A stretch of DNA of 64,000 nt from Silurus meridionalis (lineage: Eukaryota > Chordata > Actinopteri > Siluriformes > Siluridae), in assembly GCF_014805685.1 (NCBI RefSeq), contig NC_060901.1:17339905-17403904 (forward strand), written 5' to 3'. The first letter of the stretch is position 1, and every line of letters starts with the position of its first letter. The notes under the pieces are model-generated. The model saw only the letters and a list, made by a program, of their open reading frames with translations, ran no database searches and was not told the origin of the DNA. Positions 30,893-42,189 of this stretch are shown in pieces. Made by a program: the position numbers and the translations under genes.

Positions 30893-31682
30893 GCAGTCTT
30901 CTTTTTCTTCTTTCGGGCTCCCATTAGGGGCCGCCACAGCGGATCATCCGTCTCCATACCCCCTGTCTTCTACATCTGCCTTTTTTCTTCCCTCATCACA
31001 TCCATAAACCTCCTCCTTGGCCTGCATCTTTTTCTCCTCCCTGGTGGCTCTGTCCTCAGCATTCTTCTACTGATATACCCCATGTCCCTCCTCTGCACAT
31101 TCCCAAACCATCTCAATCAGGCCTCTCTTACTTTGTCCTTAAAATGTCCTACATGCACGGCCCCTCTAATAAACTAATTTCTAATCCTGTCCATCCTTGT
31201 CACCTATAAACTTTCCCTTTCACTTTTGAAATTACCTTTCTATTACAAATCACTCCTGCCACTCTTCTCCACCCACTCCACCCTGCCTGCACTCTTCTTT
31301 TCACTTCTCTAACAAACTCTCCTTTTGCACTTTGCACTGTTGACCCCAGGTACCTAAACTCCTTCACCTTCACCGCCTCTTCTCCCTGCAACTGCACCAC
31401 TCCACTGCCCTCCCTCTCATTCACACACATGTACTCTGTCTTACTCCTACTGACTTCCATTCCTCCTCTCTCCAGCACGTACCTCCACCTCTCCAGGTTC
31501 TTAAACTGCTACCTAATATCACCACAATGATATCATCCGCAAACATCATAGTTCACGGAGACTCCTGTCTGACCTCGTCCATCAACCTGTCCCTCAACAC
31601 TGCAAACAGGAAAGGGCTCAGAGCCAATCCTTGATGCAGTCCAACCTCCAACCTGCTGCCACACTGTCCTCATACATGTCCT
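30893..31682 (-). pseudogene. RTE-like LINE RT C-terminus, copy 3
   Basis: The minus strand reads LERGGMEVSRSKTEYMCVNE followed by REGSGVVQLQGEEAV, VKEFRYLGSTVQSAKGE and VKRRVQAGWSGWRRV (31200-31478). Upstream on that strand, 31500-31680, is the complement of the RT palm segment with the FADDI-type box only in degenerate form. Downstream it has the same 3' end as copies 1 and 2 (TCTTCTTTCGGGCTCCCATT). It is the longest of the three copies and still has stops and a deletion between 31030 and 31200. Confidence 0.85.
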
Positions 31683-31914
31683 TTAATTTTGACAGCAGTG
31701 GTGTAAAGTATTTGAGCAGATGTTCTTCGTTCTGATACTTAAGTAACTTTTTAGTTTTACTGAGTATCAAAGATAAAAGCTATTTTTACTCTCCACTTAA
31801 CTACATTTATGATTTAATATACGCACTTTTTACTACAGTATATTTTATTCGACAATGACCGTTACCAATTTTGCACCTCTTGAAGATACCATTAAGGCTC
31901 AACACTCTCGTATC

Positions 31915-32801
31915 CAGTGTTGGGCAGTAACGCGTTACTAGTAAGTAACTAATACTGTAACGCATTACTTTTTAAATAAAGACACTCCGTTACCGTTACC
32001 GTATGGTGCGTTGTCCGAATTTCGGCTGAAGTGTAGCCTACAGTCTAACCTGTTTACAGCAGCGACGCATTGTAGGATTGGTGGATGAGAACCACTATAA
32101 ACACGAAGACACACTGTGGGCGTGTTTCCATTTATTCAGGTCTGTGTGGCAGTAATGGTCAAGCCGAGAGCAAGATGAGTTTCTCAAAGTAGAAATATGC
32201 TCATTATTTCACTTTAGTTGAGCATAAAGACAAAAACTTTTTTAGTCAAATGTAAGCTGTGTCTTTCTGGTTTGAAGGTCGTATCTACTGCAATAAACAG
32301 CAACTCCAATCTGTCGAAGCTCCTACAGAAACTCCACGCCTCGACGAAGCTAGAAGCTAACCTGGTGTTCTGTTGTACATTGTTGATAGTTTTCATACTT
32401 AAGCTGTGAAAGGAACATTTTTAAGGCTCAACACAACAGCTTTTATGATGCAGAATCCACTTTAGTTTTTGATTCTGAATATGTTATTCAGCTTGTTTTG
32501 TTATTAATTTCAGAAATCCTTGTGATATATTCAGTTTGTGCTGGTCTGACTTAAATAAAATAGTGTTTAAAAATTACTTTGTGTTCAAGTCAGTTTTGTG
32601 TTTGTATAGACCATAACGCATAAAAGAGCATTAATGGGAACATTAAAGAACATTCTTTAAAAAAGTAACTAAAAAGTTATTTTTAACAGTGACACATTAC
32701 TTTTTGGTGTAAGTAATCAACAAAGTAATTGAGTTACTTTTTGAATGAAGTAACTAGTAACTGTAACTAGTTACTATTTCTTAGTAACTAGCACAACACT
32801 G
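31915..32801. mobile_element. Non-autonomous hAT element with GTAACTAGTTACT-rich ends
   Basis: Left end CAGTGTTGGGCAGTAACGCG, right end AGTAACTAGCACAACACTG. Flanks are CTCGTATC and CTCGTACC (7 of 8 match). This is the common vertebrate-wide hAT type with AGTAACGCGTTACT ends. No transposase is present; the open frames at 32214-32409 are not supported. Confidence 0.85.
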
Positions 32802-32849
32802 CTCGTACCAGCCTCTACTGCCTGTAATCAACATTTTAATATCAACAAT

Positions 32850-33862
32850 TTGGGAACGCCTGTGCGTGACCACGTTCCAAACCATGTGTGTAATTTGTCC
32901 AATGGACATCACCAGCGGGGTGTAGGATTTGACCGCAATGCAGGCGAATTATTTGTTTCCTGCTCGGAACGAGTCGATCCTCATGGCCATCAAAAGAATG
33001 AGAGAAGGCCAGTCACTCACTTTGTAGCAGTTTCAAAGACTGCTGCATCCAACCTTATATGCTTGGCCTTCTGCAGATGAAACCCTTGCAGTGGTGGCTC
33101 AGGACCAGAGGGTTTTCCTCGGGGGGCAAGGTCACGCAGTGAGCCTTACTGGCCTTAGACAAGTGGAAGAAACCTGGGTTCCTGTCACAGGGCTCCATGT
33201 TGGGAGCTTCTTGTTGTCATGTAACATTAATGGATGCCTCCCTCATGGGTCCCATCTCTTGTGGCACATCAACTGCTTGAAGATGCTGGCCATCCGTGGT
33301 CTCTTACATCAACTATAAGGGGGGGGCTGTGTTCTCGCCTCCTTTACAACCTTGCCCAACAGATCCTCCTGTGGGCCGAATGGAAGCAACTCTCACTAAA
33401 GGCAGTATACATCCCATGGTGCCTAAACCAGGGAGCGACCCCCTTTCAAGGCAAGGGCAGAGGCCCAGGGAATGGAGGATCCATCCAGAAGTGGTGGAGC
33501 AAATATTGAGAACAGTGGACCTGTCTATGTCTCGAGATACCTCGCACTGTCCCCTATGGTTTTGCCTTACTTACCCAGCTCCTCTCAAACTGGACGCCAT
33601 GGTGTTGAGGACGTTCTGGGAGTTCTGGAAAGATGGAGAGAGTTTGCCTGGATGGAGTCTGTCTTCTTCTGTTAGCCCCTTGGTGGACCGGCCAGCCATG
33701 GTTTGTGGACCCTTCTCAAACACCCCTGCTAGTGCCACTCAGTCCTTTGACCTATCTGTGCCCATCCACACTAGGCAGGGATTTGTCAGTCTGGTGGTGT
33801 TGTACTCTCGTTTCCAAAGCATTGTTGATGCAGCTCGAGTTTCTGAAGGGGAATGTCTGTAG
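32850..33862 (+). pseudogene. DIRS-type retrotransposon: RT end and RNase H remnant
   Basis: Plus-strand frames read LGLLQMKPLQWWLRTRGFSS near 33055, then LDKWKKPGFLSQGSMLGASC near 33160, VVSYINYKGG near 33297, LLYNLAQQILLWAEWKQLSL with KAVYIPWCLNQGA near 33340-33435 and DTSHCPLWFCLTYPAPLKLD near 33540. In DIRS1-like elements these blocks form the RT thumb and the RNase H domain (HINCLEM...TDNTAVVSYINHQGG...AVYIPGHLN). The frame changes at least three times and the middle of RNase H, between HINCLKML and VVSYIN, is deleted. The tyrosine recombinase that should follow is absent. The stop at 33860 runs straight into the DIRS terminal sequence. Confidence 0.8.
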
Positions 33863-34120
33863 GTTACGTATGTAACCCTGGTTACCTGAGAGAAGGAGAT
33901 GCTGCATCTCGTTGCCACACTGCCTGCATACCTGCAAGCACTTTCTTCCTGTTTCGAAGCTAGCACGGCCTCCACCGCATGTGCTTTTGTATCTTCCTGG
34001 TTGCTACGTCACCCCACTGGTGATGTCACATGCTTTTATTAGACAGATTACAAAGGCTTTCCCAAAATGTTGTTGACGCAGTTTCTCGTTCCCTTGGGGA
34101 ACATACGTAACCTAGAGATT
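33863..34120 (+). repeat. DIRS terminal sequence with an inverted partner
   Basis: GGTTACGTATGTAACCCTGG at 33863 is followed at 34083 by the complement of the same opening (TTCTCGTTCCCTTGGGGAAC then ATACGTAACC). Paired inverted terminal sequences fit the split terminal repeats of DIRS elements. Confidence 0.6.
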
Positions 34121-34583
34121 AACTAGAGAGTGACCATCTACATTGTGACATGACATACAATGACATGATCTACTTTTGACTGTAATTTTATTTGTTAATC
34201 AATGATACATATTTGAAAGATTGCTTTTGACCAACTATTTTGATATTTTTTTCATTCTGGATTTGAAGAAGCTGCTGTTTATCTTAATGGTGTTAATGCA
34301 GTGTTGAGGTGTAAAATAATATTTGTATTTTAGGAAATAAAACCTCACTAATTAACTGTTTTTTGGCTTTTCACTAACATATGTCTTGGTGTTGAGGGCA
34401 AGTGCATCTGTGATCATTCTATGTTCAATCTGAGACTCATATATTGTTAAAATCAAATACGCTAAAACTTTTATTGAAGTGATTTTGAACTTAGCGACAT
34501 TTCACTTGTAATGGAGTATGTTTTGCAGTAAGGTATCGAAACGTTTACTCAAGTATAATTTTCAGGTACTTTCTTTTGGTAGT

Positions 34584-36205
34584 TTGAATAATTTTTTTAA
34601 TAATAATTAATTGCTGATTGCACTTCTTAAGCCTTAATCCCATGCACTTCCTGATGTTACAAAGAAGTAAAGGTATGAGAGCATCCATCAAACATTCAAT
34701 AGGTTCTCTGTCTCGAAACGTAGACAGGCAGACCTTTTGCTTTTAAATCTGGCAACACAATCTGGAAAACACCAAAAAATGGGATGCACTTCAACTAAAA
34801 AGTTACATTTCCTCATTACAATCTGTTAAACACAGATTTGCAAATTGTTGTTTCTCTGTTATTAGTAAGAGACAGATTCTTATTTTGCTACCAAAACCTT
34901 TGGTTATAATTACTTAGGTCAAGGTTAGAGCAATTTGCACAGGACTAATGGACAATAAAACAATCAGCACCTTCTGACAAATTGTAATGAGCAAAATTAT
35001 ATAAACAAGTCTTGCGTGACCAATTATTACTGTAATAATAAGAGGCACTGCTAAAAGAACTATGTGGTATTGTTTGAAATTATTTGGGGGTACTGGGCGT
35101 AGGTGAAGGGCTAGGGACAGGCTAATAGATTAAAATTAAACATTTATCAAATTTTATCAATTTACAATCTAGTATTCATACTGTCTAAAGTATTTATTCT
35201 GAAAAAAGCTCTTACCACAACTAAAACATAGTATCTTGAAAACCTTATTTAATTATACAAGATGGGAGAGATGTGGCTGAAATCTAACTTGCCCTTGAAC
35301 TGCCCCTGTCCTCAACACTGTTTTCATTGCCTGTTTAAAACTGCCGAAGCCAGTAGCAAAGGAAAATGTTAAAATGTACATAGCTCAAAACTTAAAAACT
35401 TAGAAGTTAGAATTTGCTCATGACTTGAACATGATACTTGGCCACACACATATGCTTGGGGTATTTTTACATAGTTCAATGATTTTTCAGAAAGTGCCTA
35501 TGAACAACACAGTTAAAAAAATATATCCCTTTCATAAGCACTTTTATGTCTCTATATAGCCTGTTGCTCACGGCTATAACTAGCTATGACAAAAGCTAGA
35601 CCATACATCATGGTCAGCCAAGTATAGTAAGTGAATTATATTTAAGATATTTAAACTAGCTGTAACAAGTAATCTAAATTATGGATCTTCATCCGAGGCG
35701 ATACTGCAGGAGGTCTGCTATTTAATATTGAATCACAAATGATTTTTTGTTCAAAATAATAAACATAGGTAATATAAAAGTTCAAATATTTAATTTAAAA
35801 TATATAATTATTATATCAAAGTTCTATTAAACGTAAAGCTGATGCTCATGTAAATAATAGTCCAAGTTTAAAAATAAAATAACTTAATAAATTGTATAAA
35901 AATATACAGACAATGATCTAACAGCAACAGGTCTAATTGTCTTAACATAATACAACTAGCATAAAATGATTGGTTTCTATTAAACCAGTGGCTATATTTG
36001 ACACATTTTGTATCAGGGGGTCCCTGTCCCGAGTCTCTATCGCCTTAGGTATACTTCACCTGAAAAACTTTGACTTAGGCTATAAAAAAGTCATGATTTT
36101 ATTTTGCTCTACTTGCATGTGGGTCATTTATTTAAAAGCATTCAGAAACACAGATATGCACCTGGATGGTCTATCCAAATCAATCCTATGTTGGAACATC
36201 TACTG
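34584..36205. other. No gene recognised
   Basis: AT-rich, without supported frames. The 84-codon frame at 35970-36224 runs into a SINE and has no recognisable domain. Confidence 0.45.
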
Positions 36206-36390
36206 TTTACATTTACATTTTTGACATTTGACAGATGCCCTTTTCCGGACTGACTTAGATTTATCTCATTCATACAACTGAGTAGCTAAAAGGCCCAGTG
36301 GGGCTGTAATTTGAACACATAATCTTCAGATCCAAAGATTATCCTTAGTAGATACGTACCGTATCCACTAAGCTACCACTGTTTGTGCTA
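36206..36390 (-). repeat. tRNA-derived SINE
   Basis: On the minus strand it starts CAGTGGTAGCTTAGTGGATA (an A-box-like promoter), continues to a GTTCAAATTACAGCC stretch (B-box-like) and ends with the GGGCATCTGTCAAATGTCAA tail followed by TGTAAATGTAA. The same tail is at 2118 and 11080. The A and B boxes are degenerate and the insertion is old. Confidence 0.6.
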
Positions 36391-36623
36391 CACCCTTTAT
36401 GACCCTCCTGTACTTCTTACTTGATTCAGAGGAGCCCTCAATGAACATTACTCAAAAGGCTTTCTTCAGGAATTTGATGACTCCCCACTGTTACCACTTT
36501 AGGACTGTCTATTAGGTTGTCCTAGAGTTACTGCTATAGCCGTGTTTTGCAGCATCTATGACAAAGGAGACAGGTATGATGAAGAGGTGGGGCAGTCTGA
36601 TAATTCAGTCACAAAATTATATA

Positions 36624-37112
36624 CAGTGGAACCCGGTTATGTCGATGTCCTAGGGGTTTGCCAAAAAGCATCGAGATAACCGATGATCGAGATAAACGAA
36701 AATCAAAATGGCGGCAATATAGTAACGTGCTTGAAATTTCTTTATGTACATAATGTGCGTTAATAAATGAGAATGTGCATGCACATGTTTTTGAAGGGGT
36801 TTTTTACACAACAGCGTTGCCGCAATTAGTTTGATGAAGGCATGCTATAAAAATACATACAGTACATGTTTATCTGTCAGGAATCCACCTGCTACGCCCC
36901 CTTCGGCCCCCTTCAGCATGTCAGGTGCTTTCTCGGCCGCTTTCTCTGAAGCTCCCGGTTTCAATTGCGCACATATGGTGCTTGTTTAGCATCATCACCA
37001 GCTCCTATTTAAACTTCCACACTCTCACCGTCCGTTATTGTTGATATATGTTGGATAAACGTCGACTTAATAGGGTTGTCGAGATAACCGAGGTCGAGAT
37101 AAGCGGGTTCCA

Positions 37113-37115
<3 letters not shown>
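36624..37115. mobile_element. Tigger/pogo-like miniature element
   Basis: Starts CAGTGGAACCCGGTTATGTC and ends GATAAGCGGGTTCCACTG; inside each end are CATCGAGATAACCGATG and GTCGAGATAACCGAGG. This is the Tigger/pogo end type. A TA precedes the left end; the right side meets a (TA)n array after TG, so the target duplication is unclear. No transposase; the middle holds an LTR-like piece. Confidence 0.75.
36876..37062 (+). repeat. Truncated LTR-like fragment
   Basis: TGTCAGGAATCCACCTGC at the start and a TATA-like TCCTATTTAAACTTCC resemble the 5' half of the Gypsy-like LTRs in this window; a TGACA end is missing. Confidence 0.35.

Positions 37116-37116
<1 letters not shown>

Positions 37117-37178
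<62 letters not shown>
37117..37178. repeat. (TA)n microsatellite
   Basis: About 30 TA units, lying between the Tigger-like and Tc1-like ends, both of which target TA. Confidence 0.95.
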
Positions 37179-37183
<5 letters not shown>

Positions 37184-38099
37184 GGAAAATAAATATTTGA
37201 ACACCCTGCTATTTTGCAAGTTCTCCCACTTAGAAATCATGGAGGGGTCCACTGTGAGAGACATAATCTAAAAAAAAAAAATCCAGATATCACAATATAT
37301 GATTTTTAAACTATTTATTTGTATGATACAGCTGCAAATAAGTATTTGAACACCTGTTTATCAGCTACAATTCTGACCCTCAAAGACCTGTTAGTCTGCC
37401 TTTAAAATGTCCACCTCCACTACATTTATTATCCTAAATTAGATGCACCTGTTTGAGGTTGTTAGCTGCATAAAGACACCTGTCCCACCCCATACAATCA
37501 GTAAGAATCCAACTAGTAACATAGCCAAGACCAAAGACACTAGAGACAAAATTGTACACCTCCACAAGGCTGGAAAGGGCTATGAGAAAATTGCCAAGCA
37601 GTTCCCTCAGTTAGAGCATTAAAGATGGGTCGAGGCTGGGTCTTCCAACATGACAATGACCCGAAGCACACAGCCAACCGAGGAGTGGCTCTGTAAGAAG
37701 CATATCAAGGTTCTGGCGTGGCCTAGCCAGTCTCCAGACCTAAACCCAATAGAGAATCTTTGGAGGGAGCTCAAACTCCATGTTTCTCAGCGACAGGCCA
37801 GAAACCTGACTGATCTAGAGAAGATCTGTGTGGAGGAGTGGGCCAAAATCCCTCCTGCAGTGTGTGCAAACCTGGTGAAAAACTACAGGAAACGTAAATG
37901 CAAACAAAGGCTACTGTACCAAATATTAACATTGACTTTCTCAGGTGTTCAAATACTTTGTGATTTCTGGATTTTTTTTTTAGATTATGTCTCTCACAGT
38001 GGACATGCACCTACAATGACAATTTCAGACCCCTCCATGATTTCTAAGTGGGAGAACTTGCAAAATAGCAGGGTGTTCAAATACTTATTTTCCTCACTG
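37179..38099 (+). mobile_element. Tc1-like element, internally deleted, both ends present
   Basis: The inverted ends are AGTGAGGAAAATAAATATTT (left) and its near-complement ATACTTATTTTCCTCACTG (right); the shared part extends over GGGTGTTCAAATA...TTGCAAAATAGCAGGGTG and the CTCCCACTTAGAAATCATGG block, and CCACTGTGAGAGACATAATC is repeated further in. A TA flanks the right end. The 921 bases are roughly 0.6 kb short of a full Tc1. The plus strand carries [20 protein letters not shown] (helix-turn-helix) ending at about 37620, then jumps straight to the [10 protein letters not shown] block. Confidence 0.9.
37650..37985 (+). pseudogene. Tc1 transposase C-terminal part
   Basis: The open frame reads [20 protein letters not shown] then [20 protein letters not shown] and [28 protein letters not shown] holds the last catalytic glutamate of the DDE triad. 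The preceding DNDPKHTA block, with the second aspartate, is in another frame (37648-37675, one-base shift). The first aspartate region is lost in the internal deletion. It cannot be an active transposase, but the sequence is well preserved. Confidence 0.85.
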
Positions 38100-38499
38100 T
38101 ATATATGTGTGTGTGTGTGTGTGTCACAGTCTACTGGCCCAAGCCATGTCTTTCCAACTCACACAAAATGCCTGTTTCCCAAAAAGTGACAGTCATTCCT
38201 ATTTATTTGCAAGAGTCTTGAATTCTATCTGAAAAAAATTCAATGTGGCTGCATGATTTATTTCTAGCCAACTAGGAGGCACACTTGATAGTTGATTGTT
38301 GATAGTTAATTATACATCTTGGTACATTTAAACATACTGACGTTCTGAGTATAAAGGCATTTGTAAGGTGCAAGACAGATAGCAAAAACTGTAATGTGTG
38401 AAAGTGCAACAGTGTCAGGTTTAAAGAATTTGTACATGTAATGGTTTTTAAATAGGTGTTTGCGGTCGTGTAGAATTCTGCAAAGAGTATAAAGAAGAA

Positions 38500-39260
38500 G
38501 TCCATAAAGAAGAAGTCCATAAAGTAGTGCAGAGAGACACCGATGATCATGCTGGCTGCATTTACTATGCGTTGCAGAGTCTCTCAATGGCCCCCCGGTA
38601 AAAAGAGCACAAGTGACTGAGCTTTCTTGGCCAGTGATGTGGTGTTTGTCATCCAGGTAAGTTCCTCAGAGATATGCGCTCCCAGGAACTTGGTGCTGCT
38701 CACCCTCTCCACTGAGGCACTGTTGATAGTTATTGTGGGTGCTGTGAAGGTCATCTTCTGAAGTTGATGACAATTTCTTTGGTCTTCCCCATTTTGGGGA
38801 AAAGATTGTTATGATTATATCACTGGACCAGTCAGTTCACCTCGCTTCTTGACAATGTGGTTGAAGCTGTAACTGGGTACACAATCATGAGTCAACAGGG
38901 TGAAGAGCAGTGGGCTGAGCATGCACACTTGCGGTGCCCCTGTGCTCAGCGTGATGGGTTTAGATGTGGTTCTGCCATACATTTTGTGGTCTCTCTATAA
39001 GAAGTCCAGCACCCAGTTATAGAAAGGGGAGTTGAGTCCCAGGTGTCTCAGTAGGAGTCATTGGAGTCCAGGTTTGTAAGGCCTGGATGCAGAACGGCTA
39101 AGATGGCATCCTCCGTAGACCTGTTGGGAGGAAGAATACAGTTTGTGCTTCATGACCAGTCATGCTCTAAGCACTTCATAATGATGGGGGCTGGAATTAT
39201 TGTGGTGACCTTGAAAATCTTTGGAATGACTGTTTGAACCAAAAGTAGTCACGTAGCCCC
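38500..39260 (-). pseudogene. LINE RT C-terminal remnant (same group as 42190)
   Basis: On the minus strand it reads TITINSASVERVSSTKFLGA, then HISEELTWMTNTTSLAKKAQ, which is the connection segment after the RT core of L2/Rex-like fish LINEs (pattern SVERVxSFKFLGVHIxxDLSW). Further upstream on that strand the complement of LSTGAPQVCMLSPLLFTLLT marks the RT palm segment QGCVLSPLLFxLYT, and HDCVP follows. The FADD box is deleted or mutated. Stops occur in several places. Confidence 0.75.
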
Positions 39261-39328
39261 CCCTTATATATTTATTTTTTATTCCTTTTCTGCGAGCTCA
39301 CAACAGGGCGGTTACATCATCGTCCAAA

Positions 39329-39736
39329 GTGTCACTGGGTACAGCAAGTGGATCTATAGGTTATAGCTGGGTAATCACAAGTGGATCCAAAACAGAACTG
39401 CTGTTCCTTCCAGGTGATTCATCTCTGGGTCAGGACCTTATGATACCTTTACACAACTCTCTGATCTTTCCTTCAGCCACTGCTCGCACCTTTGGGGTAA
39501 CCATGGACAATCAACTGTCTATTTTCTCACATGTTGCTAATGTGACATGCTCGTGTTGGTTTCTTAACAACACCAGAAAGATTCGACCATTTTTATCCAC
39601 ACAGGCTGCTTATGTGCTTATTCAGTCTCTTGTCATTTCGAGACTGGACTGCTGCAACTCTCTGCTGGCAGGTCTACCTCTGAACGCAATTCATCCTCTG
39701 CAAATGATCCAAAATGCAGTTGCACGATTTGTGTAA
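39329..39736 (+). pseudogene. LINE RT C-terminal fragment, L2 group, plus strand
   Basis: A 135-codon open frame reads SKTELLFLPGDSSLGQDLMI, ARTFGVTMDNQLSIFSHVAN then TRKIRPFLSTQAAYVLIQSL and VISRLDCCNSLLAGLPLNAI. This is the segment following the YADDT box in L2-group LINEs: KTELLFLPG, NLGVxxDxxLSFxxHV, and LVxSLVISRLDYCNSLLAGLP. The copy ends in a stop after QNAVARFV and lacks RT and endonuclease. It abuts the minus-strand LINE at 38500-39260, so two insertions meet here. Confidence 0.8.
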
Positions 39737-39759
39737 CTGCAGTCATGCATCAGATTAAA

Positions 39760-42185
39760 AACATTGATGCTTGTCTACAAACCTAAAAAAAAAACAGCAG
39801 CCTCTTACCGCAAAGCTTTTATGACTATATATCTATCTATACGGTGTCTGTGTGTTTCAGTGGTCGTCAGCTTAAAAGTATTGCACTTCCATTTTCTCTC
39901 ACAGAACAAGATAAAATAACAATCCCCCCATCTTAGTTCAGTGGGCAGAAAGAAAGTGATAGTGCCCAAATGAAACCCACCAACAGCATAATCTATGCAG
40001 TGAGCTGCAATGTTCCCCCTCAGCCTTTCACATTGAAATGATATAAAATCAGAAGGCAGCAAAGAGTTGGTGCATGTGTCTCTGTGTTCTGCCTTTCAAT
40101 ACTACACAATAGCCAAAAGGCTATACAACGCAAGATAAATGTGATCAGATTCTACCAATGATTGACTGTATGACATGCTGTCTTTTCTATATGATGCTGT
40201 CTGGATTGCTATTGCAGCATGTTGATGTCCTGCGTCACCAACAGAAGAATCATCTTCATGAAAACATATTCTGCCTTTGGCTCAGGGCATAAAGATGTTG
40301 ATGTATGAGCCCCTTGTCTTGGGAACCTCACTCAAGAGTGTGAGAGGAGAGGGGTGAAAAGCTTATTTCTCTTTGGGGCTGATGGATGGCAGGGCCAGAG
40401 GCAGTCGAGGGGAGGAGTGAAGTTATAAGGAGAGGAACAAACACAAATAGAAAAATGATGGAAGGAGAAGAAATGTTTGAAGAGTTAATGTTCTCGTTTT
40501 CTGTCTGTGTTTGGCGATGCTACTTCATTCACACTTGTGCAACTAATAGCTATTTGTGAAATGCAATAGTACAGTCACAACTATGCTGTTTATAAAATCT
40601 ACATTGCAACCTATGAAGAAAAGGAAACTACACTAAAGCTAATTTGTCCAAAAAAAAAAAAAGAAAAAATGAACGAATTTCAAATAATTAATTTGGTTAA
40701 ACAATAAAAGAAATCAACCAAATGAAATAAAAATATACATTTTATGATTCAGTTCTCAATGCCTTATCAGTGGCAATAGTGTTTAAATTGGTAATGAGAG
40801 GTGCCTCATTTGATAAATTTTTTTTGAAAAATTTTTTTTAGGACCTTCTGTTTACCTCATGCAGACTAGACATAGGAAATGCTTTGTAAATTCTGCAAGC
40901 AAATGCATGTGGTCATATCTTCTTTTAGAGTCTAAATCAACCATGTGGAAGCATGTGACATGTCTCTAGTAACACAATAATATCTATGGGGCATCTTTGA
41001 TAGTGAAATATGTAATTAGACACAACTATAGTTAATTACCCTTCATTAAGACAAGCATTGAAGCTAAAGAATGTAAAGGAGTGGAACAATGAAGCAAGCT
41101 ACTTCAGTTCTATCAGCATTTGGTTTAGTTAGCTAGCCAGATCATATCACTTGACCATCTTTTTATTTATTACTATTGTGCCTCATTGAACCTAAGTTGA
41201 ATTATTTCATGCCAATAAAAAAAATAGAATTCCCTCTAGCATTTACAGTTTGCTTAAGAGTTCATTTAATAACAATAAAATAGTCATGGCCTATTAAACA
41301 TGTTCACAAAAAAAGTCCTCGTAAATACATTTATCTGTCTTTTTGTTTAACCTCTAGGCAGTTCGACTGTAAAATCCAATTTTACTTTATTCCACCTTTT
41401 GTGATTTGTTCTGTTTTAGTCAGAGGTTTCAACACAACAATGTAAGAGTCATTTAGGAACTACTTGCAGTACTCTGAGCTTTGCTGCTTGCTGGTGCAAA
41501 GTAGTTAAATACCATTAAAGCAAGCAAGAGGCCATAGACCAGTGTATTTGGTGTTTTACTGAAATCTATCTTTTCTCTTAAAAAGAAAACAGTGTTAGCT
41601 CAGGAGGTTTTTTTGGTTTTAAAAAAAGTCTATTGTCTCAGTGGGCTTGTTGTTAAGTTGAGCTACAAAGAACACCTCCAGTTCTTTTAATTATTGCCCC
41701 TAAAAAGGACTACAATTTGGAAAAAAGCTCCCTATTTGCTTAAAGAAGACACATGGCATATGATCATCTGAATAATATGAAATATGAACATGAAGAATAT
41801 GGAGAATATGATAATATTAAACATATGCACGCAGATACAAATCTTAATGCAGATACCATTACATGCATAGTCAAAAGTTTTTTATTCAAACCAATGTAAC
41901 CCACAACAAAAACTCTTAAATCCAATCCCAAATCATCTAAAGCACCAAGAGAGTGGATTGCAATGGCTAGAGGTGTATGGGAACTGATAATCTGGCTTGA
42001 AAAAAAGTTAAACAAAAAATGACTTAAACAAATACTTCCTCAGCTAAAAGCAAACCTTTATATGGTATGTAGCCAAACACAAAATGGCTTGAAAACAATG
42101 AAAAATTAAGTGGAATAAATTATAATTTCTTAGTTGTTGGTCATTAATGCTCTGTTCACATATTCACATAAACTGAATCGTAAAC
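39760..42185. other. No gene recognised
   Basis: About 2.4 kb of AT-rich DNA without a repeat end or frame that I can assign. Small frames (39805-40062, 41764-42015, both minus) have no recognisable motif. Confidence 0.45.
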
Positions 42186-42189
42186 CTAT

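Larger units (their letters stand above)
31696..34583. mobile_element. hAT-like element, copy 2, inverted relative to copy 1 and split by two insertions
   Basis: Starts CAGTGGTGTAAAGTATTTGA and ends near TTTCAGGTACTTTCTTTTGG. Its two halves match copy 1 (24668-25746) in the opposite orientation. A 887-bp hAT element (31915-32801) and a DIRS fragment (about 32850-34120) sit inside. The remaining 34121-34290 was not recognised. Confidence 0.5.

Noticed and set aside
37067..37264. Minus-strand frame with a long IYIYIY run
   Set aside because: Translation of a (TA)n microsatellite.
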